Source: Gnetum montanum
Lineage: Eukaryota > Streptophyta > Gnetopsida > Gnetales > Gnetaceae
NCBI GenBank assembly: GCA_015680685.1
Contig: MNCI01000596.1
Coordinates: 539,559-603,558 of the forward strand
DNA: 64,000 nucleotides
Reading direction: 5' to 3'
The notes under the pieces are model-generated. The model did not search any database. It saw only the letters and a program-made list of their open reading frames with translations, and was not told where the DNA came from. The number at the start of each line of letters is the position of its first letter. The stretch's first letter is position 1. Shown here piece after piece: positions 33,029 to 43,284 of this stretch. The position numbers and the translations under genes were made by a program.

Positions 33029-34336
33029 TGGATCAAATATCATAAAATAGAGGGGGGTTGAATAGGGTGTCTTAAAAAAAATTTGCACAATCTAAATCAA
33101 ATATGATAGACAAAATATTCTTACAAACATTTAAGTAAATTGGAGTAACGCACATTGAAACTTTGATTAAAAGGACACACAAAAAATAAATAAAATACAC
33201 AATGCATACCAAGATTTATAGTGGTTAAACTTGGGGCCAATTCACTTTGTAGGGCTATTCAAATCTCTTCTACCCTTGGATTCTCTTTCAATCTTGAAAT
33301 CCTTGAAGAATAATGCTAGTTTTAGGGGTTTTTAATTTCTCTTTCATATAACTAGGATTTTAGGCAAAAATCCTCAAACTAGACCTCAACATAAAGAAAA
33401 AGAGATGATGCTTTTGGGATTTCACAATTAATTAGATTACATCCAATATAGGCGTAGATTATGCAAGAGATGTAGAGTTTTTTTAACACAATAATATAAT
33501 AAGGGTTTTTCATTTTTTCAAGCTCTCTTACATAATTAATATTTCGTTTGAAGTTTTTCTCTTCTTTATTTTTTTCTATCTGCTATGTTGCTGTTGATAT
33601 AACCATCTTCATCTAATGATCCATCTCTACCTATGCATCAACAACTATGAGAGGTGTGATGTTCTTGGATGAACACTCCATCCTTGAGGAGAAATGACAG
33701 ACCTCACTTCTTATTACTTTTCTTGTCTCATAATGTTTGAGGGAATTTTGACATTCTTATATTTTGTATTTTTATCACTTTTTTCCTGATAGATTGACCT
33801 TTTCTAAGTTTGTTCAACCTATGGTTGGTTGACCTTATGCTTCATTCTTCAAAACATAAGCTTTTGGAATTGGATGACTGTTATCGATTGTTAGTCTTAG
33901 GTTGGGTGATATTAAGAGTATTGCACTTTATATGCTTTTAGATTTCTTTCAATTCAAGTTAGTTGATCTATTAATAAGTTGGTCAACTTTAAGAATGATG
34001 CATTTTCTTCCTTGTACACTTCACTAGCTCCTAGGTAGGTCAACGTTTGATAAGGTTGGTTGACTTGACAGGTGTATATTTTTCTCACAACTAAGATTGG
34101 ATAGCTTTTCGAAATGTTGATCTTAAGTAGGATTAGTTGACTTATTGGACCATTTGGTCAACCTTACATAGGATTAGTTAGCCTATTAGACCATTTAGTT
34201 GATTAGAGGATGGTTTAGGTGATCGAAGGACTAGTGATTTTGGTGCCAAGCTCTACCATCAATAACTCACAAGGACATCACTTAACTTAAAGAACATCAT
34301 ACATTTTGTTATTTCAAATTTGTAATTTGATAAACA
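33029..34336 (-). repeat. 3' LTR of copia-like element E
   Basis: About 1308 bp; on the minus strand it begins TGTTTATCAAATTAC (34336) and ends TTTGATCCA (33029). It aligns with 51726-52549 for about 800 bp. From 33790 to 34220 it carries many GGTCAACC/GGTTGACC-type words in both orientations. The left flank differs from the flank of the other copy, as expected for an element end. Confidence 0.65.
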
Positions 34337-34350
34337 ATATCCTCCTATTT
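34337..34350 (-). other. Polypurine tract of element E
   Basis: Minus-strand AAATAGGAGGATAT directly before the LTR start; resembles the GGGGGAGAT tracts that precede SIRE-type 3' LTRs. Confidence 0.5.
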
Positions 34351-35116
34351 GGACATGACAAAAGCACCTTCTTTTGAAAGATGACAAACATCATAAGTAC
34401 ACCTAGAGGAATCCAAAATTAAAACAAATATCCATGAGAATTCTCAAGCTCCCCTTGAGCTTATAACCCCATTGGTTACACATGCTTGTATTCTCTCCCT
34501 TATTTAGCATCTATAAAGGTACAAGAAAATTATGCTTTCAAGGCACAAAAGTGACCTTGGGGGGTTCAGGGGGGCCCCGAGGGGTAGGGGGAGGAAAGGA
34601 TGTGTGTATGCCAAAATACATGCTTAAAAACTAGATGCTTAAACTGATATACATTTTTGATACATGTATGCAAAATAGACTTTCCATCTCTCATGATCAA
34701 CATCCATAAATACCAATACCAATTAGAGACCAATACATCAATGAAACAAACTAGTACTATGTCTTTTAGATATATCAAGTTGATAGGAATCATAATAGAG
34801 ATCTATCATAACAAAAGAAAGTGATGTACATAGAATTTATAGTAAGTAAATACTTAGGAAAACACTTAAATTCCCAAGCTATGGATAGTAGTATAGCCAC
34901 AAAACAAGCCTAAATTAAAGATGCTACTAAAAAAAAAAAAACTTGTAGCACATAAGAGAAGATTATAAAGCATGCATATATATAGCAAGAACATAATAAT
35001 AAATGAGCTGAAAATAAGAGTAGAATTGAAAAAAATTCCTTGTATAAAAGTGATGATATGAAAGTAATAGAACAAAGGAAAAATCAACTTTATACCAAGA
35101 TCAAAATTAATGGCTT

Positions 35117-35440
35117 AAAAACCTATAAGCATGAAGAATTTAAACTTGCACAACATATATATGCTCTAGAATGTTGGTAAAAGTACCCTAAATTGATCCT
35201 CAAATAAGCATAAAAGTAATATATATATATATATAAAGCATAACTTAGAGTACATAGAATCGTTAGTTTTTATCCACAAAAGCCTGTAAGCATGAAGAAT
35301 TTAAACCTACACAACATATATATGCTCTAGAATGCTAGTAAAAGTACTCTAAATTGATCCTCAAATAAGCATAAAAGTAATATATATATATATATAAAGC
35401 ATAAATGAGAGTACATAGCTTTATTATAAATTAAATGGTT
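35117..35440. repeat. Tandem duplication, 161-bp unit, two copies
   Basis: AAGCATGAAGAATTTAAAC at 35127 recurs at 35288, and the two units stay alike through a (TA)n run (35219-35235 and 35379-35395) and GAGTACATAG. A local duplication inside the noncoding part of element E. Confidence 0.85.
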
Positions 35441-35479
35441 TTTATCTACTAAGACACTTAGGGATCCACCAAAAACTGA

Positions 35480-36860
35480 TAGACATATAACTCACCAAAA
35501 GAAGATCAAAGATTAAAACTAACATAGCATAAGAAGGACTAACAAGAAAAAAAACTCAAACATAAGGAAGAATGATTCTTCCTTTGAATAAGTGTCCTCT
35601 ACACTTTCTTTGGTCACAAAACTAACAAAATCACTAGGACTAGCCTACTCCTTCTGAAAGCTCTTAGAATTAATAATGGCTATCCGAACCTTCTCAACAC
35701 TCTCTGATGCCTTAATGTATAAAGAAACTGTAATGCTAATACTATATTCAAAATCATCTATGGAATTTTTCTCTTTTATCTTTTCTATTATCCTCTTTTA
35801 ATAATAAATATGTTAAGTAGACATATTTGTCATGGCATTCATGGCCTTTATCATCGTCTTTTGTAGCAAAGCATTCGATTCCTTCTTCTTTTTCTCTCAG
35901 TTTGAAAATGATGGAGTATGTTCCTTAATTTTCTTTAGGTTCATATGCCTAACCATGCCTCCATCATAAGTCATAGACTTAGGCCCTTTGGCCTCATTAT
36001 CTAGGATACACACATTTTCCTTTAAGATGAGTGCAAAGGTTAGTACACCAAAGGTGAGCTAAGATGACCATGTTCTATTACATGATCTTCCATGGTCTAA
36101 AAGATGTATTGGGGTCCATATAATATCTTTTTTTAGCCATTTAATAAATGAAAAATAAAAAAGATGCAATAATCTCATCAAAATGACTATCTTTTGGTAA
36201 GAAATATGTCATAATAATTCAAGCAACCAACCTATATTGTATCTTAAAATATTTAATTTTGATGTTATGAAGCTAATTGAATTGTGATTGTAGAGAAACT
36301 TCATCAAACTTGGCTTATCCACTAGATTTTCAAGGACTAGGTTTATGTTTGAAAATTTGCAAGTATCACTAGTAGGCATGCTTAGAACCTCTGAAATCTT
36401 ATATATCATAATAGTGATCTTGTATTCTAATACAAAAGACTATATCTTCTCATCACTTGGGATCTCTAGATTGTAATAAAAGAGTATTACAAAGTGAGGA
36501 TAAATAGTCCCATAGAGATGTAGGAGAGGAACCTAGTGTTGGCACTCAACTTTTTTTTCTATATTATAGAACTTCAGGTAATATCACTTCTCTCTCTATT
36601 ACCAGTGGTCTTGATTCAAAGTGTAACCATTTCTCCTTGTATGCATGATAGATGAATAACTAAACTTCTTCTAGATCACTTACATACTTAGTTTCCTTCT
36701 TTGGTGAGGGTTCTATGATCCAAGAGTAGGTGGGATGAGCTTTATAGGCATTATAGGAGAGTAGAAGAGCTGAGGTGCAACATGACATAATGAAGAGAAG
36801 AGAGGATGATTGAAAAGCAAGGATTAAAAAACCCAAAAAATCATGATAGATCCTTTTAAA
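35480..36860 (-). pseudogene. Second ORF of element E, plant transposon-protein-like
   Basis: On the minus strand a decayed frame contains Y-Y-N-L-E-I-P-S-D-E-K-I (near 36460), E-Y-K-I-T-I...I-S-E-V-L-S-M-P-T-S (near 36380), then H-F-D-E-I-I-A near 36180 and L-A-H-L-W-C-T-N-L near 36070. This order fits the plant transposon-protein domain that also heads the third ORF of Athila elements: a region ending in I-L-G-x-P, then a proline/aspartate-rich middle, then L-x-x-L. Many stops. It lies just upstream of the 3' LTR, where SIRE-type elements carry their extra ORF. Recognition is by pattern only. Confidence 0.4.
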
Positions 36861-37395
36861 AAATGCTTTGAACTAAGGTCAATTTACCTAACGTATATCT
36901 AATCAACCTATTGCAAAGCCCAAGAATTTTAAATAACTAGCTCATCATACAAATGGTCAACCTATTAAAGGTGCATTCTACTAGGGATTGGTTAATTGAT
37001 GGAGGTTCTAGTTGATCTTAACCCTAAGAACAAGTACAAGACTACATGCAAGCCAGTTAACCCATTGAAAAATATGGTCGACCTTAATAATGTATAATTA
37101 ATTACAAATACAAGAGGTAGCCTCAAACATGCATAACAAGGATTGAGTAGTTCTAGATAATTTAAATGTCAAAAAAAAGTAATTAAAATGTGAACATACA
37201 ACTTCCTATTCTAAGTATAAACACTCAACCTTCCTAATGTAGGTTGGGTTAGTTATGTATCTATGTTAGTTGGGATATGGCCCAACTTCCAACCATCTTT
37301 TGCTATCTTCAAATTGGTTGGAAGGAGATGGCATAAGTTTATTCTTTTCTTTGATATAGTCCTTGTGGAATAAAATGTTAGGCACACATGCTTAC

Positions 37396-37999
37396 TATTA
37401 CATCCCCATTCCCAAATGATGCTATTACCTAATGAAGATGGTGTCTCTTCATAACAAGTGTTATTGTCATCTTAACAAGATCCAAAAGGGTAGTTGTGAT
37501 TAAGACCTGAAAGGGCATGTTGTAATAACAAACATGGCTCTTAAGGTAATCTTTGGGGGTTTGACCTAAGGCATTTATACTTGGGGTAGAGGTCATGCCA
37601 ACATGGAATGGTGGAGTCGGTATAGGCAAGTCATGGAGTGGTAGAACTAGTATAGGCAAGTCATAGGGAGTTGGGTGAAGCGGGACAAGAAGTGGACTGG
37701 CCATCCCTTTTGGCTAAGTTATAGGCCTAACCATTGTGGTAGTGCTAGATTGCCTCTAAGAGATAGATGCTAAAGGAAGAAAACTCCAAGGAACACTCTC
37801 AGAGCATGATCTAGATATGCTATTCCATATTAACAAAGCATTCTTTTCTTTCTCTTTCTACATTTTTCCTATTATTTCATTTATACATAATGTCAAATAT
37901 CACTTATATTTCACATTTGGTATATTTTCTTTATACACATAATGTCTAATATATCATATATTTGATGTTTGCCATGACATTTGGGGATGGGATGTCACA
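37396..37999 (+). repeat. 5' LTR of element G
   Basis: Begins TATTACATCCCC (TGTCACATCCCC in the partner) and ends GGGATGTCACA. The two ends form an imperfect inverted repeat of about 22 bp. It aligns throughout with 42680-43284, with differences at about one site in ten, mostly transitions. Confidence 0.9.
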
Positions 38000-38000
38000 A

Positions 38001-38013
38001 TGGGTATCAAAGC
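38001..38013 (+). other. Primer binding site of element G (tRNA-Met type)
   Basis: TGGGTATCAAAGC, one base after the LTR end, equals TGGTATCAGAGC with one inserted G and one G-to-A change. Confidence 0.75.
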
Positions 38014-38939
38014 AAAACATAATCCAAGGACCATTCAGAACCATGGGCTGACTACAACATGAATCAGATGATGAACCTTGAAGCCACAACACAGGGAAAG
38101 TCATTGATCATCACTAAATGTACCATATGTTTGTGATGTAAGTCAAAAGATACCTTTCCATTGATATCACAAACAAGGGATCAGACATGCAACCAGTAAA
38201 ATTATTTCAAGGACATCATTAACTGATGAAGATTTGATCACACCTCATCAAAATTTATCAATTACAAGAGATGTTGGTAAGACAATGATACATTGGTCTA
38301 AGTAACTCTTACCCATCTTAATACTAATTATTAATTAATTAGGGTCATTGTTAAATATCTTTCAAGAAAGTTAGTAACCATGACCTGAATTGATTTTATT
38401 TTGTTGAAATTCACTATCCAAGTAATCTAGAAAATTCCAAGTTACCATATGTTAGCCTAGAAATGTTAATTCAACAAAATAGGCTAGTTTCGTCCTTTTA
38501 ATTCCTAAAAAATTAACTCCATTTTTGAACTAAAAACTATGTCTAACATGTAGTACTCATCGAGATGATTCCAATGGTACAAATTTTGTCTTGAACAAAC
38601 TTACGATTTTGGAGATATTGATGTTCAAAGTTTCTCATCATATGTGCATTAAAATAATATTAAATTATTATTATTATTATTAAAGTCAAAATTTTAGGAC
38701 AAGAATCAACCTGGAATCACCATTTACCCATACCAAACCCTTGCCCTATCATTGGTTGAACCACCACATCAATTGTTGAGGCAAGATAGATTAAAATAAT
38801 AATAAAAAGTTAAAAGAAAGAAACTTTAATTTTGATCTGGAAGTTAGGGGTTTAAACCGAGGACCCCCCTCATTTAGTTTATATATATATATCATGGAAA
38901 AAAATAAAAAAAAATAAAAACATATAATTAAAAATAATA
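38014..38939 (+). other. Leader of element G
   Basis: Noncoding; includes a short (TTA)n run near 38655-38690 and (TA)n at 38881-38890. No ORF of note. Confidence 0.4.
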
Positions 38940-39940
38940 TTTTGAAGACCATGTCAACTTGCAAAGGCTGCGCAAGCATTGCAGACCACATCGGCCTTGC
39001 AAGGGTCGTATAGGCCCTTAAGGTAGCATAGCACCTATTAAGGGCTACCAAAACCCTTGGTTACTCCGTCCTCCATAGTCATTATCATTCTGCCACATAC
39101 ATTCATCGTCTATCATGCATCTCTGCAGCTCCCCTATCGCCCATCGTCCTCTACTAGACTACCATGCATCTCTATAGCTCCATTGCCATTGTGTGCCATT
39201 TACATTGAAATTTGCAGGGCCGTTACTGTCGATTCCTTAGCATAGACCTTGCTATGGCTGTGTTGGCCCTTTCTATGAGCTGTGTAGGTCCTAACATGGG
39301 CTGTGTGGATCCTATGCAAGGTGCGCAAGCTTTGTTTGGAGTGCCATGATGTTTTTGGCCGTTGTCATCTGGTTGCTACTGTTGCCATCATGCTCGTCTA
39401 GAAACCCTAGCTTGCCTGCTGCCTACCCTTGCATTGCCCTACAACTACCACTTCTAAAACCAGCACCATTTTCTACCTACCACCTGTCATTTTCATCATC
39501 GATAACTACCTCTAGCACTATGGATAACTACCTTTAGCACCATTAATAACCACCTCTAGCACCATTGATAATTGGCTTTAGTGCTATGGAAAATCATCTC
39601 TTTGGACACTACTGAAAACTGCCTCTTTGTGTGCAGGCCTAGTTAAGGGTTGTGCTAACCCTGACACAGGTCACACCAGCCCATAACAAGGCCATGCAAA
39701 CCCTGAGACTGGCCATGCTGGCCTAGGGGAGGGCCATGGGGACCATGTAATAGGCCTCATAGGCCATGTGGAGGGCCACATAATCCCTGGGGAGGGCTAC
39801 ATAATCCCCAAGAAGGGCCATGTGATCCCAAAAAGGGCCCTCAACAGAGTTGCACAGGCCCTAAACATGGCTGCATGGGCCTAGGGATGAGTCATGCATG
39901 CCCTAAAAGGGTGTTGCACAAGCTTAGGCTGCACCACACA
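38940..39940 (+). repeat. GC-richer degenerate minisatellite in element G
   Basis: Clearly richer in G and C than its surroundings. From about 39655 to 39910 units of about 21-27 bp built on GAGGGCCACATAATCCC and AAGGGCCATGTGATCCC recur. Before that, looser GGCC, TGCAAGG and TGTGTAGG words repeat, and near 39490-39590 the phrase ATAACTACCTctAGCACCA repeats about four times. Confidence 0.6.
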
Positions 39941-40179
39941 ACATAGCCCTTTTTTGCCGATTTCACCATTGCCATTGCCATCCCTGCTAATGTGCACCTC
40001 CATTTGCTGTGTTGCTTACCTTGTCTATGTCCTTGCCCATTGCTGTCCACTGCTCAACCATCTAGTAACCACATAGGCTACCGTCGGTGTGCCACTACAG
40101 CTATTGTTGCCATTCACAATGAAATGACAAATTCTCCATTATATGATGAAAAATTTTCAATTGTCCATTAACTGACAGA

Positions 40180-40222
40180 AAAATTTGAAATTCCTTGTCA
40201 TTTGACAAGGAATTTAAATTTT
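40180..40222. repeat. Near-perfect inverted repeat
   Basis: AAATTCCTTGTCA (40188-40200) and TGACAAGGAATTT (40203-40215) are exact reverse complements separated by TT. A further 7-base arm pairs outside it with one bulged base. It would fold into a strong hairpin or mark a dyad site; it lies about 60 bp before the 5S-like segment. Confidence 0.85.
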
Positions 40223-40284
40223 CATTATTGTATCGTTAGTTTAAATTAGGAACTTGCAAAAATAATTTTCAAAATTGAATTTGG

Positions 40285-40390
40285 TGCCCTGGTAACCACA
40301 AGAATAAGAATTTCATAATTGAATGTGTTTGCCCTAGAGTAGAACTGGGATGGGTGACCTCTTAGGAAGTTTTCTTTTTCGCGTCAAAGG
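40285..40390 (+). pseudogene. 5S rRNA-derived segment
   Basis: GGGATGGGTGACCTC at 40348-40362 matches box C of the plant 5S rRNA gene; the surrounding GAGTAGAACTGGGATGGG and CTTAGGAAGTTTTC correspond to GAGTAGTACTAGGATGGG and CCTGGGAAGTCCTC. The preceding AATTGAATGTGTTTG fits AGTTAAGCGTGCTTG (box A) after transitions. The 3' 70 nt are clear, the 5' part is uncertain. It is not a functional 5S gene. Cassandra-type elements carry 5S sequence in their LTRs; here it is internal. Confidence 0.6.
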
Positions 40391-40429
40391 TTTTAGAATC
40401 CAGAAGCTAGAACTTTTAATTTTGGAAGC

Positions 40430-40760
40430 CTTTTTTAGTGAATAAAGAGTCATTTCCTATAGATTTTAACCTTCCAAACCCAATGGTGGAGTTAGAATTA
40501 TCCTAGGGAATCCAAAAAATTAGTTTTTACTCCTTGCCCCATATAGTGCCTCAAGATTCTCAAAAGTTTAATTTTCATACAACTAAGCATACGATGTTCT
40601 TTTTCAACATATGAATAGTCATTTCTAACATTCTTCATCTTTCTAAACTCAATGGTGAGGTTAGATTTATCGTTTGGGCACCCAATAATTTGATGATATC
40701 ATAAATTCAACCATTTGGGTTTTAAGATTTAGTACATAACCCTTGCAGATAGTCTTAAGA
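40430..40760 (+). repeat. Two diverged tandem units of about 173 bp
   Basis: GTCATTTCCTATAG...CTTCCAAACCCAATGGTGGAGTTAGA (from about 40449) recurs as GTCATTTCTAACAT...CTTTCTAAACTCAATGGTGAGGTTAGA (from about 40619), each followed by a CC(A)AA-T/A-A-A-TTTG-like tail. Function unknown. Confidence 0.6.
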
Positions 40761-41059
40761 TCACTATGTCACGTCATTAATTACACTGCCAGAGTCAGTG
40801 TTCTTAAGGGTGATAGAAAAGCTACTAAGAATTAGATAATATAGTTACATATTACTAAAATTATATGATGTCATTAAATATTACTAAAATTAGATAACAT
40901 AATTATAAAAATAGATTTATTTGATTATTAGCTGATATATTAGTTAATGATCAGTTGATGTATTTGTTGGAAAATTAGTTGAAGAAATAGAACAATCTTT
41001 AACCATGAAGAAAATGGTATATTAATTCATCTTGCAATCAAAACATAGGACAAAACAAC

Positions 41060-42309
41060 ATGGAGACTCAAAATCTCATTTCAACAAGGAGTATGATACT
41101 CATGAAGAGAAATGATTCAAAAAAGAATCCAAGAATAGGAATGAAAGTTGCAACATACAATATGCTTGCAAGATCCCTTGTGAGTAAGAAAGAATATCTA
41201 CTATGTCCATCATGGGCCTTGAATTGGCATGAATATTGATACCCATGCATTTTAGTAGAATTACAAGATTTGAATGCTGATGTCTTGTGGTTACAAGAAG
41301 TCTTACCATGGGAATTTCTATATTAATGCCAACTAGATTTGGAAAAGATGGGATACAAAGGTATTTATAAGCATAAAGGTTCTTGTGGAAGTTCTTCTTT
41401 TGAGCTATACAGATTAGCATATTGTAGAAATTACAACATGGATAGTTGTGCGATCTTTTATAAAGAAGCCAAGTTTGAATTAGTACAAAGATTTGAATGG
41501 AGTTTAGAAAATATGATTTTTGAAATTCCAGAACTTCAAGAGATAGTCAAGAAAGAAAAATTAAGATTTTAGAAAAATCACATAGCCCTGGCAGTGATTC
41601 TAAAAATTCAATTATCAAGAAGATGTATATGCATGGTTAAAACCCATTTAATTGCCAAACCAACATGTTTAGATGTTAGACTATGTCAAGGAGAATATTG
41701 GATTAAGCAAATAGAAGAAAGTTTGAAGAATAAGTTATTACTAAGTTATACTACTTCAGTTCCATTTATTTTTTGTGGAGACTTTAATGCAAAAGTTGGA
41801 GGTAGTGTTTATCAATTCATAAAATATGGATATGTAAAGAAATCTTTGGAAGATGAACCTAACTTGAAGAAGATGTTTTCATCAATTTAGCATGTAGTTC
41901 CATTAGCCAGTGCATATTTTGCTTACTTTAAATCTTTAGTAGATAAATCAAGCTCTAAAATTTAGGAATAGATGATGTTGATGGATAGCACTCATCAAGA
42001 ATCATATTTTACAAATTACTCTACTATGATTAATGAAGATGGATCAACAACATTCTTCATTGAGACTTTGGATTATATTTGGTACAATGCATGATTCTTT
42101 CAAGTTACCAAGTTACTAGAGTTAATTTCTAAAGAAGAAGTTAAGAAGAATCAAGATCAAGCCTTGCCATCCCAAACAAGATCATCTGATCACATACCAC
42201 TTATGATAGAATTACAATTACTTGCATCAATTTATAAGGTTGATCAAGATGAAGAAGTATCTCACTCTTACATTTATTTGATTAATCTTATTATTTTATT
42301 CATTGTTTA
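41060..42309 (+). pseudogene. Intronless CCR4-like deadenylase copy captured by element G
   Basis: The translation from ATG 41060 aligns with plant CCR4-type poly(A)-specific nucleases of the endonuclease/exonuclease/phosphatase fold. Signature pieces: V-A-T-Y-N-M-L-A, C-P-S-W-A-L-N-W, D-V-L-W-L-Q-E-V (catalytic Glu), S-C-A-I-F-Y, N-H-I-A-L-A-V-I-L, C-M-V-K-T-H-L, F-C-G-D-F-N-A (catalytic Asp/Asn), L-D-Y-I-W-Y and S-S-D-H-I-P-L (catalytic His). All lie in one frame without introns or frameshifts across 1.2 kb, yet about seven stops interrupt it (first at 41237-41239). Such enzymes shorten mRNA poly(A) tails; this copy lacks the leucine-rich-repeat part seen in yeast CCR4. It probably came from spliced mRNA. 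Confidence 0.85.
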
Positions 42310-42679
42310 ATTTATATTTCAATTAGAGAAGTAAAATATCTATGATAATAAAAATTGGGGATAAAGAGTTTTCCTTGCCTTCACTTGGGTAACCAGATCC
42401 AAGTTGCACTTTGTGTGATCCTAGTTAGAACTGGTGATTGGTGGTTGATAAATCTTTAATTCATTATTTTTTCATTATCTTGGAAAAAAAAGTAATATTT
42501 AATTTTCCATATATTTTTCTCACATATATTTTGTTTACAGGATAAGCAAGAAATAACTTCAAGTTCAAAGGAGAAATCAAATTATTGGAGCACAAGATCA
42601 TGAAAGAAAGCATTAGAGCTGGAAAAAGATAGAGAATGTTGACTCATTTAAGGACAAACAAAACCTAAGGGGGGTATAT

Positions 42680-43284
42680 TGTCACATCCCCATTCCCAAA
42701 TGATGCTATTACCTAATGAAGATGGTGTCTCTTCATAACAAGTGTTATTGTCATCTTAACAAGACCTGAAACGGTAGTTGTGATTAAGACACGAAAGGGC
42801 ATGTTATAATAATGGACGTGTCTCTTAAGGTAACCTTTGGGGATTTGACCTAAGACATTTATACCTAGGGTTAGAGGTTGTGCCAACATGGAATGGCGGA
42901 GCCGGTACAGGCAAGTCATGGAGTGGCAAAGCCAATATAGGCAAACCACGAGGAGCCGGGTGAAGTGGGACAGGAAATGGACTAGCCATCCCTTCTAGTT
43001 AGGTTATAGGCCTAACCATGGTGGTAGTGTTGGATTGCCTCTAAGGGATAAATGTCAAAGGAAGAAAACCCCAAGGAACACTTTTAGAGCACACTTCAGA
43101 TATGCTATTCCATATAAATAAAGCATTTTTTCCTTTCTCTTTTTGTATTTTTCCTATTATTTCCTTTATACATAATGTTGAATACCACTTATATTTCACA
43201 TTTGGTATATTTTATTTGTACAAATAATGCCTAATATATTGTATATTTGATGTTTTCCATGACATTTTGGGCTGAGATGTCACA
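42680..43284 (+). repeat. 3' LTR of element G
   Basis: 605 bp, TGTCACATCCCC to GAGATGTCACA, preceded by AAGGGGGGTA. Partner of 37396-37999. Confidence 0.9.

Larger units (their letters stand above)
37396..43284 (+). mobile_element. Nonautonomous LTR element G carrying a host gene copy
   Basis: LTRs 37396-37999 and 42680-43284 (604 and 605 bp) enclose a PBS, a GC-richer repeat region, a 5S-rRNA-like segment and an intronless CCR4-like gene copy, then a polypurine tract (AAGGGGGGTA, 42667-42676). No gag or pol motifs are visible in the 4.7 kb between the LTRs, so mobility must have depended on another element. The flanking pentamers CTTAC (37391-37395) and CTTTT (43285-43289) match at only 3 of 5 positions. 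It sits inside element E. Confidence 0.8.

Noticed and set aside
34560-34600. G-rich run with GGGGGGTTC and GGGGGGCCCC as a G-quadruplex or polypurine tract
   Set aside because: It is short, not next to an LTR end, and the true E tract is at 34337-34350; I could not support a function.
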